This document shows positions 21,001 to 29,133 of a DNA stretch of 64,000 nucleotides, one piece after another. Numbering within the stretch: the stretch's first letter is position 1; every line of letters starts with the position of its first letter. The position numbers were made by a program, and so were the translations under genes. The stretch spans positions 124,001 through 188,000 of the forward strand of contig CAVQME010000010.1 of the NCBI GenBank assembly GCA_963713545.1, read 5' to 3'. The notes beneath the pieces were generated by a model. The model was not told the origin of the DNA. It made no database searches and worked only from the letters and a program-made list of their open reading frames with translations. Source of the DNA: CAVPLM01 sp963713545 (GTDB taxonomy: Bacteria; Actinomycetota; Thermoleophilia; RBG-16-64-13).

Positions 21001-22579
21001 GAGTCAACGTATTGCTGAACAAGCAGCCGAACGCGCGATCGGCGCTGTTCCCGAAGCTGTAGGTGTCGCCGATGTTGCTCGAACCGATCCCCGCACGATA
21101 GGCGGTGTTCACGTAGGTGGAGGTGCCCGCCTCAACAAAGTACCAACCTGAAGGCACCGTACCGCTGGACCCGCTAGAGGCGAGTGAGTTGAAATCCTCC
21201 GCGTGAGTGGCGCCGAGCGCGGTCAACGCGATGCTGCCCGACGGAGGGTCAAACACGTCGGTGACCGTGATGGTGAAGGTCTCGTCGTAGAAGAGGCCGA
21301 CCGCGTCGGTGGCTCTCACCGTCACGGTATACGAGGCAGCCACCTCATAATCGAGAGAGTCGGTGGCCCGTAGAGTAGCGCTGGAGATGTTAAAGAGGGC
21401 GTTGTCGGTGAGACCGGCCGGCAGGCTGAAGGCAAGGGTGGCGCTCTGACCCAGATCGGGGTCGGTGCCGCTCAGGGTCCCCACCACGGCGTTGGCCCCG
21501 GCGTTCTCGGGCACGCTCGCGTTGGAGAGGGCGATGTCGGTAGGGGCCTCTCCCACATCGCTCACCGTGATGGTGAACTGCTTTTCGAACCAGAGGTTGC
21601 CTTGGTCGGTGGAGCGCACGCGGATGGCGTAGGAGTTCTTAGCTTCGTAGTCGAAGGAAGCCGATGTCCTCAAGCTGCCTCCGGCGGTGATGTTGAAAGA
21701 GGCATTGTCGGCGGAGCCGGCCCCAGTCACCAGGGTATAGGTGAAGGTGTTGCCGGTATCGGGGTCGGTGGTGCTGAACGCGCCCACCACGGTATTTGCC
21801 GCAGCGTTTTCGGCGACGGTGTTAGGGGAGAGGGCGATATCGGTGGGGGCGTTGTTCACAGCCGTAAGTGAGAAGTCATCCACGGCCAGACCATCATCCG
21901 CCCCGCTCGCATCGAAGTCCGACCAGCGGATCCAGAAGGTGCCCCCGTTCGGGATGTTCAAGCCGGTGATGGTGAGGCTCATTGCCGCCCGGTTCGAGGC
22001 CGCGTTGCCGTTCAGGGCCCCTGCCGTACCGGTGGTCACCGGGCTGGAGAAGTCGAGGGCGTCGTAGTCCACCCAGGTTCCGGCGGGTCCATCGGCGAGA
22101 CTGGTCGCGCTCGTGCTCAACTGGAAGTCGAGCCTGTCTGCTCTTCCGGTCGCCCCCAGGCGCCATTGCTCGCCCGCGTAGGTGATCGCAAGCGTAGTGA
22201 TCACGCCGCCCGTGCTGTTCGTGAACTGAACCCCTACGCGTGGGACGAGGCTGCCACTCCGCAGGCAGCCGAAAGCACGTTCCGTGCTGCTGGTCGCCCC
22301 GAAGCTGTAGGTGTCGCCGGTGTTGATCGAACCGGTGCCTGCGCTATAGGTGGTGTTTGCATTGGTGCCCGTTTCAAAGAAATCCCACCCGGTCGGCACC
22401 GCCGTGTTCGACGTCCCGGTTAAAGCGAGAGTGTCGAAATCCTGCCCGTAAGGACTGCCGGCGACACTCAGGGTGACGCTGCCGGCAGCCCGGGCCTCGC
22501 CGTGCGCCCCACATAGGGTTATCAACAGTGCGAGGGTGATGGCGAGCAAAACCACCCGACACCACTGGAACCGCACCAT
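18029..22579 (-). CDS. Giant SLH-anchored cadherin-like and InlB-repeat surface protein
   Basis: About 1,516 aa from the ATG at 22579 (AGGAGGT 7 nt upstream). A short signal peptide (VVLLAITLALLITLCGA) is followed by two copies of a ~200-aa beta-sandwich domain (motifs GDTYSFG, RADRLDFxLST, FWIRWxDxD and DDGLAVDDFSL). These alternate with cadherin-like repeats (SNASVPENAGANAVVGTLSG), two of them in a perfect 206-aa tandem unit. Two InlB-type repeats (KGGSIVGAS; VTAIPNPGYHFYRWSDG) precede three C-terminal SLH domains, for example DGYSDGTFRPSLPVNRAQF. SLH domains normally bind pyruvylated secondary wall polymer, so this is a wall-anchored adhesin or S-layer protein. Unlike the shorter neighbours it lacks the FxVWVRS modules and is the only large repeat gene here with an intact frame. 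Confidence 0.88.
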   Translation of the reverse strand: MVRFQWCRVVLLAITLALLITLCGAHGEARAAGSVTLSVAGSPYGQDFDTLALTGTSNTAVPTGWDFFETGTNANTTYSAGTGSINTGDTYSFGATSSTERAFGCLRSGSLVPRVGVQFTNSTGGVITTLAITYAGEQWRLGATGRADRLDFQLSTSATSLADGPAGTWVDYDALDFSSPVTTGTAGALNGNAASNRAAMSLTITGLNIPNGGTFWIRWSDFDASGADDGLAVDDFSLTAVNNAPTDIALSPNTVAENAAANTVVGAFSTTDPDTGNTFTYTLVTGAGSADNASFNITAGGSLRTSASFDYEAKNSYAIRVRSTDQGNLWFEKQFTITVSDVGEAPTDIALSNASVPENAGANAVVGTLSGTDPDLGQSATLAFSLPAGLTDNALFNISSATLRATDSLDYEVAASYTVTVRATDAVGLFYDETFTITVTDVFDPPSGSIALTALGATHAEDFNSLASSGSSGTVPSGWYFVEAGTSTYVNTAYRAGIGSSNIGDTYSFGNSADRAFGCLFSNTLTPLLGAQFTNSTGVTIQALTVFYMGEQWRLGETGRADRLDFELSTDATSLTTGSWVDYDSLDFSSPVTAGTVGAQNGNDPANRTAMSSTITGLSIANGSTFWIRWADYDVPGSDDGLAVDDFSLVPYTSPTDIALSNASVPENAGANAVVGTLSGTDPDLGQSATLAFSLPAGLTDNALFNISSATLRATDSLDYEVAASYTVTVRATDAVGLFYDETFTITVTDVNETPTITSDGGGATAAVSVAENSTAVTTVTASDPDQGTTLTYTIAGGADQAKFTINGSSGALTFVGAPDFETPTDVGANNVYEVTVEASDGSLTDTQAISVTVTDANEAPTDIALSNASVPENAGANAVVGTLSGTDPDLGQSATLAFSLPAGLTDNALFNISSATLRATDSLDYEVAASYTVTVRATDAVGLFYDETFTITVTDVNETPTITSDGGGATAAVSVAENSTAVTTVTASDPDQGTTLTYTIAGGADQAKFTINGSSGALTFVGAPDFETPTDVGANNVYEVTVEASDGSLTDTQAISVTVTDANEAPTDIALSNASVPENAGANAVVGTLSGTDPDLGQSATLAFSLPAGLTDNALFNISSATLRATDSLDYEVAASYTVTVRATDAVGLFYDETFTITVTDVAAVYTLTYVAGKGGSIVGASPQTVEPGQDGTKVTAIPNPGYHFYRWSDGVTTASRIDTNVMADKSVKALFAPDAITHPHTLTYTAGVGGSIAGANLQIVEHGGDGTEVTAVPDPGYRFVAWSDGVLTTSRTDTNVRADLTVMAEFALAPDRWTDITNQQWVDVYGVTADEVDAVADGYSDGTFRPSLPVNRAQFSKMVVDGFGLPKLLPIVPSFSDVPVAHFFYEWIEGAAGAGIVTGYPDGSFRPDQTITRQQANSILGRYLSHKELANTGAIQGDLGSYASVAEWYVAEGAAVLAPFADASQLAPVHAPFTAYLVYHEVVLGSSSGGSTYLTPLSELTRAQAAVMVVRIKQ
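19093..20619 (-). repeat. 618-bp tandem repeats in the SLH protein gene
   Basis: Two complete 618-bp units start at 19093 and 19711, and a third, partial unit (about 290 bp) starts at 20329. Another partial copy lies around 21255-21545. The full units appear identical by eye. Each encodes two 103-aa cadherin-like domains. Confidence 0.9.
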
Positions 22580-22764
22580 TGTCACCACCTCCTCATTGGT
22601 CGCCCAGACCTCTTGCTGGGGTCCGGCGCGTCCGAATCCAACAGACTCGGGGCGAAGCGAACTCGAGTGAGGGAGAAGGCCGGTAGAGCGCCTTTCCTTG
22701 ACCACGCCGCATCCGCCGGGGTCTCTGAGGCGCTTTCCCCCACCTCGCCCCCGTGCGCAGAATA

Positions 22765-22778
22765 CTACCCCAGGATAG
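22765..22778 (-). promoter_or_regulatory. Possible fourth operator site upstream of the giant SLH gene
   Basis: The inverted repeat CTACCC-CA-GGATAG lies about 190 nt upstream of the ATG at 22579 and matches the dyads at 2592, 8020 and 13665. The TTGTNN/TAGACT promoter is not present beside it; TAGTAT directly overlaps the dyad and could be a -10. Tentative. Confidence 0.3.
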
Positions 22779-22838
22779 TCCCTCCCGGCAGACTCCCAGT
22801 AGGATCCACAGGTCATTCAGCGGCCGAGGGATCCCCTC

Positions 22839-24143
22839 CTACCATAGCCCCACCGTCAGAGTGATCGAGGCCGCTATCCTCTGCAGAGCCGCGCCGTATT
22901 CCGATCCCACAGCCCACTTGCCGCTCAACTCGTACACGGTGCGCACGTTCCCCTTGTGCGGACTGCCGTTCTCCTGTACGAAATGACGCGGGTCCCCGGG
23001 GGTAGCGATGGGTCCATCGGCCGGTTGCTCCACCTTCACGCAGTAGGGGTCGGAGAAGTGCTGGGGATAGACGTACCAGGCCAAGTGCGCGTACTGGGCA
23101 ATCACCCCGAGTTCGGCAGTGGCGAACGAGTTGCCCGGCACCCCGGGGCCGGTGGCTCCGATGCCGGCCATGTTGTTCTGCTCCGGCAGGACCACCCCCC
23201 CGTATTGCCCGTAGCCCGTCTCGTGGATCATCTGGGCCCAGGCCATGTCGGCCCGGATGCCGAAGCGCTTGCCGTAGGTCACATAGAACTTGGCCAGCGT
23301 CTCCAGCGGAACGGAGAACTTGCCGTCATTGCCGCCTGTCTGCTGCCGAAAGTAACGGACCAGGTCGGTTGAATCACCCAAGAAGCGCCCATTGAGCCCG
23401 CCCTGGTCGGTGCCCATGATGTTGAAGAGGAGCGCCGCCGCCTCGGCCCGGGTAGCCGCGCGAAGGGGCGACATGGACTTGAGCGTCTTGCCCGGAGGCG
23501 CGAAGTCGCGCAATAGGCCGTTGTACTGAGCCACCCGGGCGATCACAGCGTGCACCGGACTGAAGTTGCCCCAGGCGGATTTGTAGGAATCCGGGGGCAC
23601 GATCAACGGACGTGTCGTCGCCCGGGTCCCCATGGTAACCAATTGGGCGACCGTGACGGAGGCATCGGGCTTGAAGATGGCCCCGCCGGCCGCGGGATAG
23701 CCGGTGACGATGCCCTCCCGGGCCGCTGCCGCCACGTAGTTGTCGGGATACAGTTCGAGGTCGCTGCTCTTTTTCACATCCGGGAAGGTGCACTTGTCGT
23801 CCTCACTCACGGCGGTGCGCATTGCCAGGATGACCATCTTGGCCAGTTGCTGCCGCGTGACCGTGGCGTTGGGATGGAACGTCCCGTCCGAGTAGCCGTT
23901 TATGATGCCGAGTTGGGCGAGGGTGTCGATCTGCACCCGGTAGGGATGCGACGGCCCCACGTCCTTGAAGCCGGCCGCCTGAGCATTGGCGACCCACGGC
24001 TGAAAGAGCATGACGGCAAATAACCCCGCCAAAAGGAGGGCACAAAGACCCAGTGGTTTCAGTGATTTGGACTTCGAGGAGCCCGGCTCTGACGAGCCGG
24101 ACAAGAAGGAGATGGCTTTCATGGTCGGGAAGGATACCAGCAT
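22839..24143 (-). CDS. SLH-domain cell-wall glucosaminidase
   Basis: 434 aa. A membrane-export helix at about residues 30-55 precedes three SLH repeats (DVGPSHPYRVQIDTLAQLG, DGTFHPNATVTRQQLAKMV and so on, about residues 58-250). A C-terminal glucosaminidase domain follows (family of LytG/FlgJ-type endo-beta-N-acetylglucosaminidases) with FGIRADMAWAQMIHETGYG carrying the probable catalytic Glu, and NNMAGIGATG. It would cleave peptidoglycan glycan chains while held on the wall by SLH domains, fitting wall remodelling near a surface-protein island. The start is the ATG at 24143 with a weak GGGGTG; the ATG at 24122 is an alternative. Confidence 0.85.
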   Translation of the reverse strand: MLVSFPTMKAISFLSGSSEPGSSKSKSLKPLGLCALLLAGLFAVMLFQPWVANAQAAGFKDVGPSHPYRVQIDTLAQLGIINGYSDGTFHPNATVTRQQLAKMVILAMRTAVSEDDKCTFPDVKKSSDLELYPDNYVAAAAREGIVTGYPAAGGAIFKPDASVTVAQLVTMGTRATTRPLIVPPDSYKSAWGNFSPVHAVIARVAQYNGLLRDFAPPGKTLKSMSPLRAATRAEAAALLFNIMGTDQGGLNGRFLGDSTDLVRYFRQQTGGNDGKFSVPLETLAKFYVTYGKRFGIRADMAWAQMIHETGYGQYGGVVLPEQNNMAGIGATGPGVPGNSFATAELGVIAQYAHLAWYVYPQHFSDPYCVKVEQPADGPIATPGDPRHFVQENGSPHKGNVRTVYELSGKWAVGSEYGAALQRIAASITLTVGLW

Positions 24144-24295
24144 ATGTCACCCCGGGCCTGTTCTGGGTCCGTCCCCCCGCGCGCCCCAGCTCCGCCCGCC
24201 GAGGACCACTACCCTCTTCATCAACCTCTATACTTTCCGGCCAAAGACCTGGAGCCCTCCAAATCCATGTATAAGAACGACCTAGGAGTGACCTG

Positions 24296-25039
24296 GTGAC
24301 AGGACGCATCACGACCCTCACGTTCGACCTCTGGAATACCATCTATTCTGCCGACGGCGGGGCCATGGACCTTGTCCGCCCGCGAAGGATGGAATCCCTG
24401 CGCAGGATGCTGCGTGGTTTCGGGATCGATCCGTCGGACGAGCAGATGCTGGAGGCCTACCGCTCGGGCTTCGACGCTTACATGGCCGCCTGGACCCAGG
24501 GGCTGCACTATGGCGCCCGCGATCAGGTCGAGCACATCTTGGAGCGGTTCGAGGTGTTACCGGGACCGGAACATGAAGAGCTTCTGGCCGAGACCGCTCT
24601 GGGGATCGAGGAAGCCTCGTTGCTGGCGCCTCTGCAACCGCTTCCCGGCGTGTTGGAGACCGTACCCGCGCTGACGAGCGCGGGCTACCGGCTCGGGCTT
24701 ATCTCCGATACCAGTCTCACCCCGGGGCGGATACTGAAGAAGCTCCTGGACGGCGACGGACTCCTCTCCCACTTCGAAGCCCTCACCTTCTCCGACGAGA
24801 CCGGCTACACCAAGCCCGACCCGCGGATGTTCCAGCAGACGCTGGCGCCCCTCGGAGCGAAGCCCGCCGAGGCGGCACACGTGGGAGACACACCCCGCAC
24901 GGACATCGCCGGGGCGAAGAACCTGGGCATGGTGGCCATCCGCTGCGCCGGCGCCGTCGACCACCCAGAGCCCCCCGACGCAGATTTTGTAATCAAAGAC
25001 CACAGGGAGATTCCCGATATCCTGGCCGGCCTCATCTGA
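24296..25039 (+). CDS. HAD-superfamily phosphatase-like hydrolase
   Basis: 247 aa. The GTG start at 24296 has AGGAG 7 nt upstream. Four HAD motifs are visible: FDLWNTI (motif I, with Trp in place of the usual Gly/Val, so the second acidic residue is missing), LISDTS (II), KPDPRMF (III) and HVGDTPRTDIAGAKN (IV). An alpha-helical cap lies between motifs I and II. Loss of the general acid/base Asp in motif I (DLW rather than DxD) resembles 2-haloacid dehalogenase-like members rather than classical phosphatases. Substrate unknown. It is divergent from the SLH-glucosaminidase gene. Confidence 0.85.
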   Translation: MTGRITTLTFDLWNTIYSADGGAMDLVRPRRMESLRRMLRGFGIDPSDEQMLEAYRSGFDAYMAAWTQGLHYGARDQVEHILERFEVLPGPEHEELLAETALGIEEASLLAPLQPLPGVLETVPALTSAGYRLGLISDTSLTPGRILKKLLDGDGLLSHFEALTFSDETGYTKPDPRMFQQTLAPLGAKPAEAAHVGDTPRTDIAGAKNLGMVAIRCAGAVDHPEPPDADFVIKDHREIPDILAGLI

Positions 25040-25100
25040 CCGTGCCGCTGCCGGAGCCGGGCTGAGTGCGGCCCGACGCGGCTGAACGCGCGTCCACGAT

Positions 25101-26390
25101 CTAGGCAGCCGCTCCGTCCCGCCGGTTGCGGGGCTCCGGCACCAAGGTGAGCATGAGCACTCCCGCCAACACCGCGGCGGCCGCTCCCACCCAGAACGGT
25201 GCCGAGGGTGACACTCGGTCATACAGCAGACCCGCGATGACGCTGGCCGGCAGAGCCGCCAGCCCCAATACCATGTGGTAGGCGCCGAAGGCGCTGCCCC
25301 GACGCTGCTCCGTCGAGAATTCGGCTAGGAGAGCCCGGCCGTTGCCGTCCGCGATGGCCATATAGATCCCGTAGACCATGAACACCCCCCAGGCCGCAGC
25401 CTGCGACTCGGCTGTCGCCATCCAGGCGTAGGCGGCGGCGAACACGGCGAACCCGAGGAGAGCTACCTTGCGCCGTCCGATCCGGTCGGCGAGCAGGCCG
25501 GCCGGGATCGACAGCGACGAATACACCAGGTTGAAGACCAGATAGAGCACGGGGATCATCACTGTCGCCACCTGCAGGTCTTGGGCCCTCAGTATGAGGA
25601 AGGCATCTGACGAGTTGCCCAAAGCGAACACGCCCGTGACGAGCAGATACGCCGCCAACGGTCCGCGAAGACCTCCGAGTCCAGCCGTTGCTGCCTTCTG
25701 ACTCGACGCAGGCGATACGTCCCCCAGCGCCTCCCCCCTATCCCGTCGGGGTCTGCGCTCGCGGATGAAGAGGGCGATGACGGCCACGCAGAAGACGCCG
25801 GGTATGATCGAGATCCAGAAGACCGTGCGATAGTCCTCCGGCCTCACCCATAGCACGACGAAGGCAACGGCCGGTCCCACCACCGCGCCGAACTGGTCCA
25901 TCGCCCGGTGGTATCCAAAAGAGCGTCCCAGTTCCCGCTTGTCGGTCGAGTCGGCCACGATCGCGTCCCGGGGAGCGGTCCGCACCCCCTTCCCGAAGCG
26001 GTCGACGAACCGGGCGGCGAGGACCATGCCCCATCCCCCGGCCAGCGCCAGAAGCGGGCGGCTGGCGGTGGACAGGCTGTAGCCGAACAGCATCAGGGGC
26101 TTTCGCCGGCCCAGCCTGTCGCTGAGCCAACCGGCGAACATCTTGACCAGGCTGGCCGTCGTCTCGGCGATCCCTTCGATCACCCCGATCAGGGTCTTGT
26201 TGACCCCCAGGACGGAGGACAGGAATATGGGGACGAGCGAGTAGACCATCTCGGAGCTGACGTCCATGAAGAAGGACGCCACTCCAGCGAAGAAGACGTT
26301 GCGATCGAGCCCCCAGATCTTCCCCCGGGGAGCAGGCTCCGGAGCGGAGCCAGTGGGCGAGCCGGCGGGACCGGGGACCTCCTGGCTCAA
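25101..26390 (-). CDS. MFS transporter
   Basis: 429 aa with about twelve hydrophobic segments. The MFS signature lies between TM2 and TM3 (GWLSDRLGRRKPLM) and is repeated in the second half (GLLADRIGRRKVALL). The N-terminal stretch (VFFAGVASFFMDVSSEMVYSLVP) is typical of the YfkF/TetA-like uncharacterised drug or sugar exporter group. The start is a TTG at 26390 that overlaps the preceding stop as TTGA, suggesting translational coupling to the MscS channel gene. No substrate can be assigned. Confidence 0.85.
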   Translation of the reverse strand: MSQEVPGPAGSPTGSAPEPAPRGKIWGLDRNVFFAGVASFFMDVSSEMVYSLVPIFLSSVLGVNKTLIGVIEGIAETTASLVKMFAGWLSDRLGRRKPLMLFGYSLSTASRPLLALAGGWGMVLAARFVDRFGKGVRTAPRDAIVADSTDKRELGRSFGYHRAMDQFGAVVGPAVAFVVLWVRPEDYRTVFWISIIPGVFCVAVIALFIRERRPRRDRGEALGDVSPASSQKAATAGLGGLRGPLAAYLLVTGVFALGNSSDAFLILRAQDLQVATVMIPVLYLVFNLVYSSLSIPAGLLADRIGRRKVALLGFAVFAAAYAWMATAESQAAAWGVFMVYGIYMAIADGNGRALLAEFSTEQRRGSAFGAYHMVLGLAALPASVIAGLLYDRVSPSAPFWVGAAAAVLAGVLMLTLVPEPRNRRDGAAA

Positions 26391-27226
26391 CTAGGCGTGC
26401 TCCCCGGCGACCCGCGATCGAACATCAAGCCCGGGTTGACATCAGACTCGTCCAGTTTGCTCACGACCGTCTCCCGAATATCGGCCGCCATGGCCAGAGC
26501 CTCTCCCTGAGTGGGGGCCCAGGCCATCAGGCGCATCGACACCCCGGTACTATCCGCATCTACCACTTGAACGGTGGGCTCCCGCCCAGGGAGGGACGAA
26601 GGATGGTTCCTCGCAGCGTCCAGGAGAAGCGACCGAACCGCCTCGATGTCCGCGCTGTAGCTCAGTCGCAGCAGGACGATCGCGGCGGAATTGGGGTCGA
26701 CGAGCGTGAAGTTCTGAATGAACCGATCGGACAGCAGCTTGTTGGGGATCAGCAAGTGCCTGTTATCCAACATTCGGATAGTCGTGTAGAACAATCCTAT
26801 GGAGACCACCATCCCACCTTGGCCGTCGATGCTGACATTGTCGCCGAGACGCACAGGCTGAACGAAGGCGATGATGATCCCCGAGATCAGGTTAGAGAAG
26901 ACGGTCTGAGCCGCGAAGCCTATGGCGATCCCGGTCACCCCGGCGGTGGCGAACATCCATGTGGACACCTTCTTCAAAGTCTCCACATCCACGATCCAAA
27001 ACGCTATCCCGAAGGCGATGAAGTACACCCCGACCATGCTCAGGCGCGCGATCATCCTGAATCTGGTCTCGGCCCCAGGGTCCTTAGTGGCGAGGTCGTA
27101 CCGCTGGGAAAAATGGCGGATAGAGCGTCGGATGAGCCTGTTGATCAGCCAGGCAGCCACCAGCACCCCGATGGCGATGCCGACCCTTACCCAGAGCTCC
27201 GTGTCCTGTATCTGCAAGTCGTCCAT
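26387..27226 (-). CDS. Small-conductance mechanosensitive channel (MscS family)
   Basis: About 279 aa from the ATG at 27226; an in-frame TTG at 27238 is the alternative and neither has a clear RBS. Three TM helices come first (about residues 12-30, 65-85 and 92-120). The pore helix region TGIAIGFAAQTVFSNLISGI is characteristic of MscS TM3, followed by the beta domain GDNVSIDGQGGMV and the cytoplasmic alpha/beta domain. It releases solutes on hypo-osmotic shock. It overlaps the MFS gene by 4 nt, so the two are probably cotranscribed. Confidence 0.9.
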   Translation of the reverse strand: MDDLQIQDTELWVRVGIAIGVLVAAWLINRLIRRSIRHFSQRYDLATKDPGAETRFRMIARLSMVGVYFIAFGIAFWIVDVETLKKVSTWMFATAGVTGIAIGFAAQTVFSNLISGIIIAFVQPVRLGDNVSIDGQGGMVVSIGLFYTTIRMLDNRHLLIPNKLLSDRFIQNFTLVDPNSAAIVLLRLSYSADIEAVRSLLLDAARNHPSSLPGREPTVQVVDADSTGVSMRLMAWAPTQGEALAMAADIRETVVSKLDESDVNPGLMFDRGSPGSTPS

Positions 27227-27328
27227 GGTCCGGGTCAACTATAGCGCGCGACCGCCGGCCTGCGCATAGCCCTCAAGCTTTGAGGGAAGATAGAGTACCG
27301 GCCCACCCGTGAACCCGGAGGTATGGAA

Positions 27329-27955
27329 GTGTTCCAGGATCCCGACTCTGCGCTGACCGAGTACCGCGGCAAGCGCGACTTCTCCCGCACCGGGGAGCCA
27401 GCCGGTGGTGAGGCGGGCGACGCCGGTCTCACGCCCGGGGGACCCTTCTACGTGATACAGAAACACGCTGCCTCGAGCCTTCACTACGATCTGAGGTTGG
27501 AATCGGGCGGAGTCCTAAAATCCTGGGCCGTTCCCAAGGGCCCTTCCCTCGACCCAGCCGACAAGCGGCTGGCGGTCATGACCGAGGACCATCCTCTGGA
27601 ATACGCCGCCTTCGAAGGGACGATCCCCGAGGGAGAGTACGGAGCCGGCACGGTCATGCTATGGGATCTCGGCTGGTGGGAGCCGGACGTGGCCTGGATG
27701 AAAGAAGGCAAGAGGGGAGCCGGCGAAGCCCTCGAACCCGAGGCCGCGCTGGCCCGTGGCGAGCTCAAATTCGTCCTGCACGGGCAGAAGCTAACCGGTA
27801 GCTGGGCACTTGTGCAGATGAAGGGGCGGGGTGAGAAGAACTGGCTGCTCATAAAGCATCGCGACGGTGCAGCCCGGCCGGGGTCCAGCATCATCCAGGA
27901 TGCACCGGATTCGGTGGCCACCGGTCGCTCGCTGGACGAGATCGCGGCAGGGTAG
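27329..27955 (+). CDS. LigD-type 3'-phosphoesterase, stand-alone
   Basis: About 208 aa. The GTG at 27329 is preferred because GGAGG ends 7 nt before it; the ATG at 27323 is only 1 nt from the same RBS. The LigD phosphoesterase domain shows FYVIQKHAASSLHYDLRLE (catalytic His and Asp region), SWAVPKGPSLDP, GTIPEGEYGAGTV, and the C-terminal KNWLLIKHRD. In multidomain LigD this domain trims 3' ends before end joining. Here it is a separate gene 4 nt before the polymerase-domain gene. No Ku or ATP-dependent ligase gene is visible in the window. Confidence 0.9.
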   Translation: MFQDPDSALTEYRGKRDFSRTGEPAGGEAGDAGLTPGGPFYVIQKHAASSLHYDLRLESGGVLKSWAVPKGPSLDPADKRLAVMTEDHPLEYAAFEGTIPEGEYGAGTVMLWDLGWWEPDVAWMKEGKRGAGEALEPEAALARGELKFVLHGQKLTGSWALVQMKGRGEKNWLLIKHRDGAARPGSSIIQDAPDSVATGRSLDEIAAG

Positions 27956-27959
27956 GCTC

Positions 27960-29027
27960 ATGACCTCCCAGAGTCCGCGAACCGGCACCGGCAAAAACGC
28001 GCCGGAACAGACCAACCCGGAGACCCCGACCTTCCGTTTCGGCACCAAGGAAGTCACCTTCACCCATCTCGACCGCCTCTATTACCCGCAGGCCGGCTAC
28101 ACCAAGGCGGAGGTGCTCGACTACTACCTCAGGGTGGCTCCCTACCTCCTACCCCATCTCAGAGGGCGCGCCCTCACCCTGGAGCGGTGGCCGGAGGGGA
28201 TAGAAGACGGATCATTCTTCCAGAAGAATGCTTCTTCGTATTTCCCTTCCTGGCTACGCACCTACCCCGTGGAGCGGAAGGATCACCAGAAGATCGTGCA
28301 CTACCCGGTGGTCGAGGACGAGGCCGACCTCCTGTATCTGGTCAATCAGGGGACGCTCACCTTCCACACGCAGATGGCGCGCATAGACGACCCGGAGCAC
28401 CCAGACATCATGGTGCTGGACGTCGACCCACCGGAGGACGAGGCCGCCGCGGAGGCCCCCGCGGGCCGAGCCGGTGCCGGCGCGGGCGCTGGCGGCGCCC
28501 CCACCGTGACTCCACCGGCGGCTTCCCCGCCTCCCAGAACGGCTGCGGCCCCGCCAGCACCCGCGGCCCCGGCCGCCGCCGTGACCCCGTTCCGCCGGGC
28601 GGCAGAGGTAGCGTTCCTGCTCCGTGAACGGCTGCGGGAGGCCGGATTGGAATCTGTGGTGAAGACCTCCGGCAAGCGTGGCCTGCACCTGGCGTTCCCG
28701 CTGACCGGCGACCTTGACTACGATACGGCGCGCGCCCAACTCGAGGCGCTCTTCGAAGACATGGCGGCCCGCCATCCCGATCTGCTGACTACCCACATCC
28801 GGAAGAACAAGCGGGGAGGCCGGGTCTACCTCGACGCCCTCCGTATGTCGCCGGGCGCGACCATCGTGCCACCATATGTGGCCCGGCCTACGTCCGAGGC
28901 CACGGTGTCGATGCCCATCACCTGGGAGGAGTTGGACGAACTGAGCGACGGGCGCGGCTTCACAATCAAGACAGGACCGGACCGCTTGCAGACCACCGGC
29001 GATCTGTGGGCTTCCCTGGTCTCATGA
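27960..29027 (+). CDS. LigD-type primase-polymerase domain protein with Ala/Pro-rich insertion
   Basis: About 355 aa. It matches the archaeo-eukaryotic-primase-like polymerase of bacterial NHEJ: FTHLDRLYYPQAGYTKAEVL, the metal-binding LDVDPP (catalytic Asp pair), VKTSGKRGLHLAFPL and RVYLDALRMSPGATIVPPY. Directly after LDVDPP, a low-complexity Ala/Pro/Gly stretch of roughly 50 residues replaces the usual short link to the next helix (AAEVAFLLRERL). The polymerase adds (ribo)nucleotides during gap filling. It is cotranscribed with the phosphoesterase gene (gap 4 nt). The ATG at 27960 is in frame with the conserved N-terminus; its RBS is weak. Confidence 0.9.
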   Translation: MTSQSPRTGTGKNAPEQTNPETPTFRFGTKEVTFTHLDRLYYPQAGYTKAEVLDYYLRVAPYLLPHLRGRALTLERWPEGIEDGSFFQKNASSYFPSWLRTYPVERKDHQKIVHYPVVEDEADLLYLVNQGTLTFHTQMARIDDPEHPDIMVLDVDPPEDEAAAEAPAGRAGAGAGAGGAPTVTPPAASPPPRTAAAPPAPAAPAAAVTPFRRAAEVAFLLRERLREAGLESVVKTSGKRGLHLAFPLTGDLDYDTARAQLEALFEDMAARHPDLLTTHIRKNKRGGRVYLDALRMSPGATIVPPYVARPTSEATVSMPITWEELDELSDGRGFTIKTGPDRLQTTGDLWASLVS

Positions 29028-29133
29028 ACGGCTGCCCGACTCGGAGCGCGACCGGCCCCGCGGCGGGAGCAACGAGAGCAGCCCAGTGTGCGGCGCGATT
29101 CACAGCCCCGGTCGAGCGCGGAAGGAGGACTTA

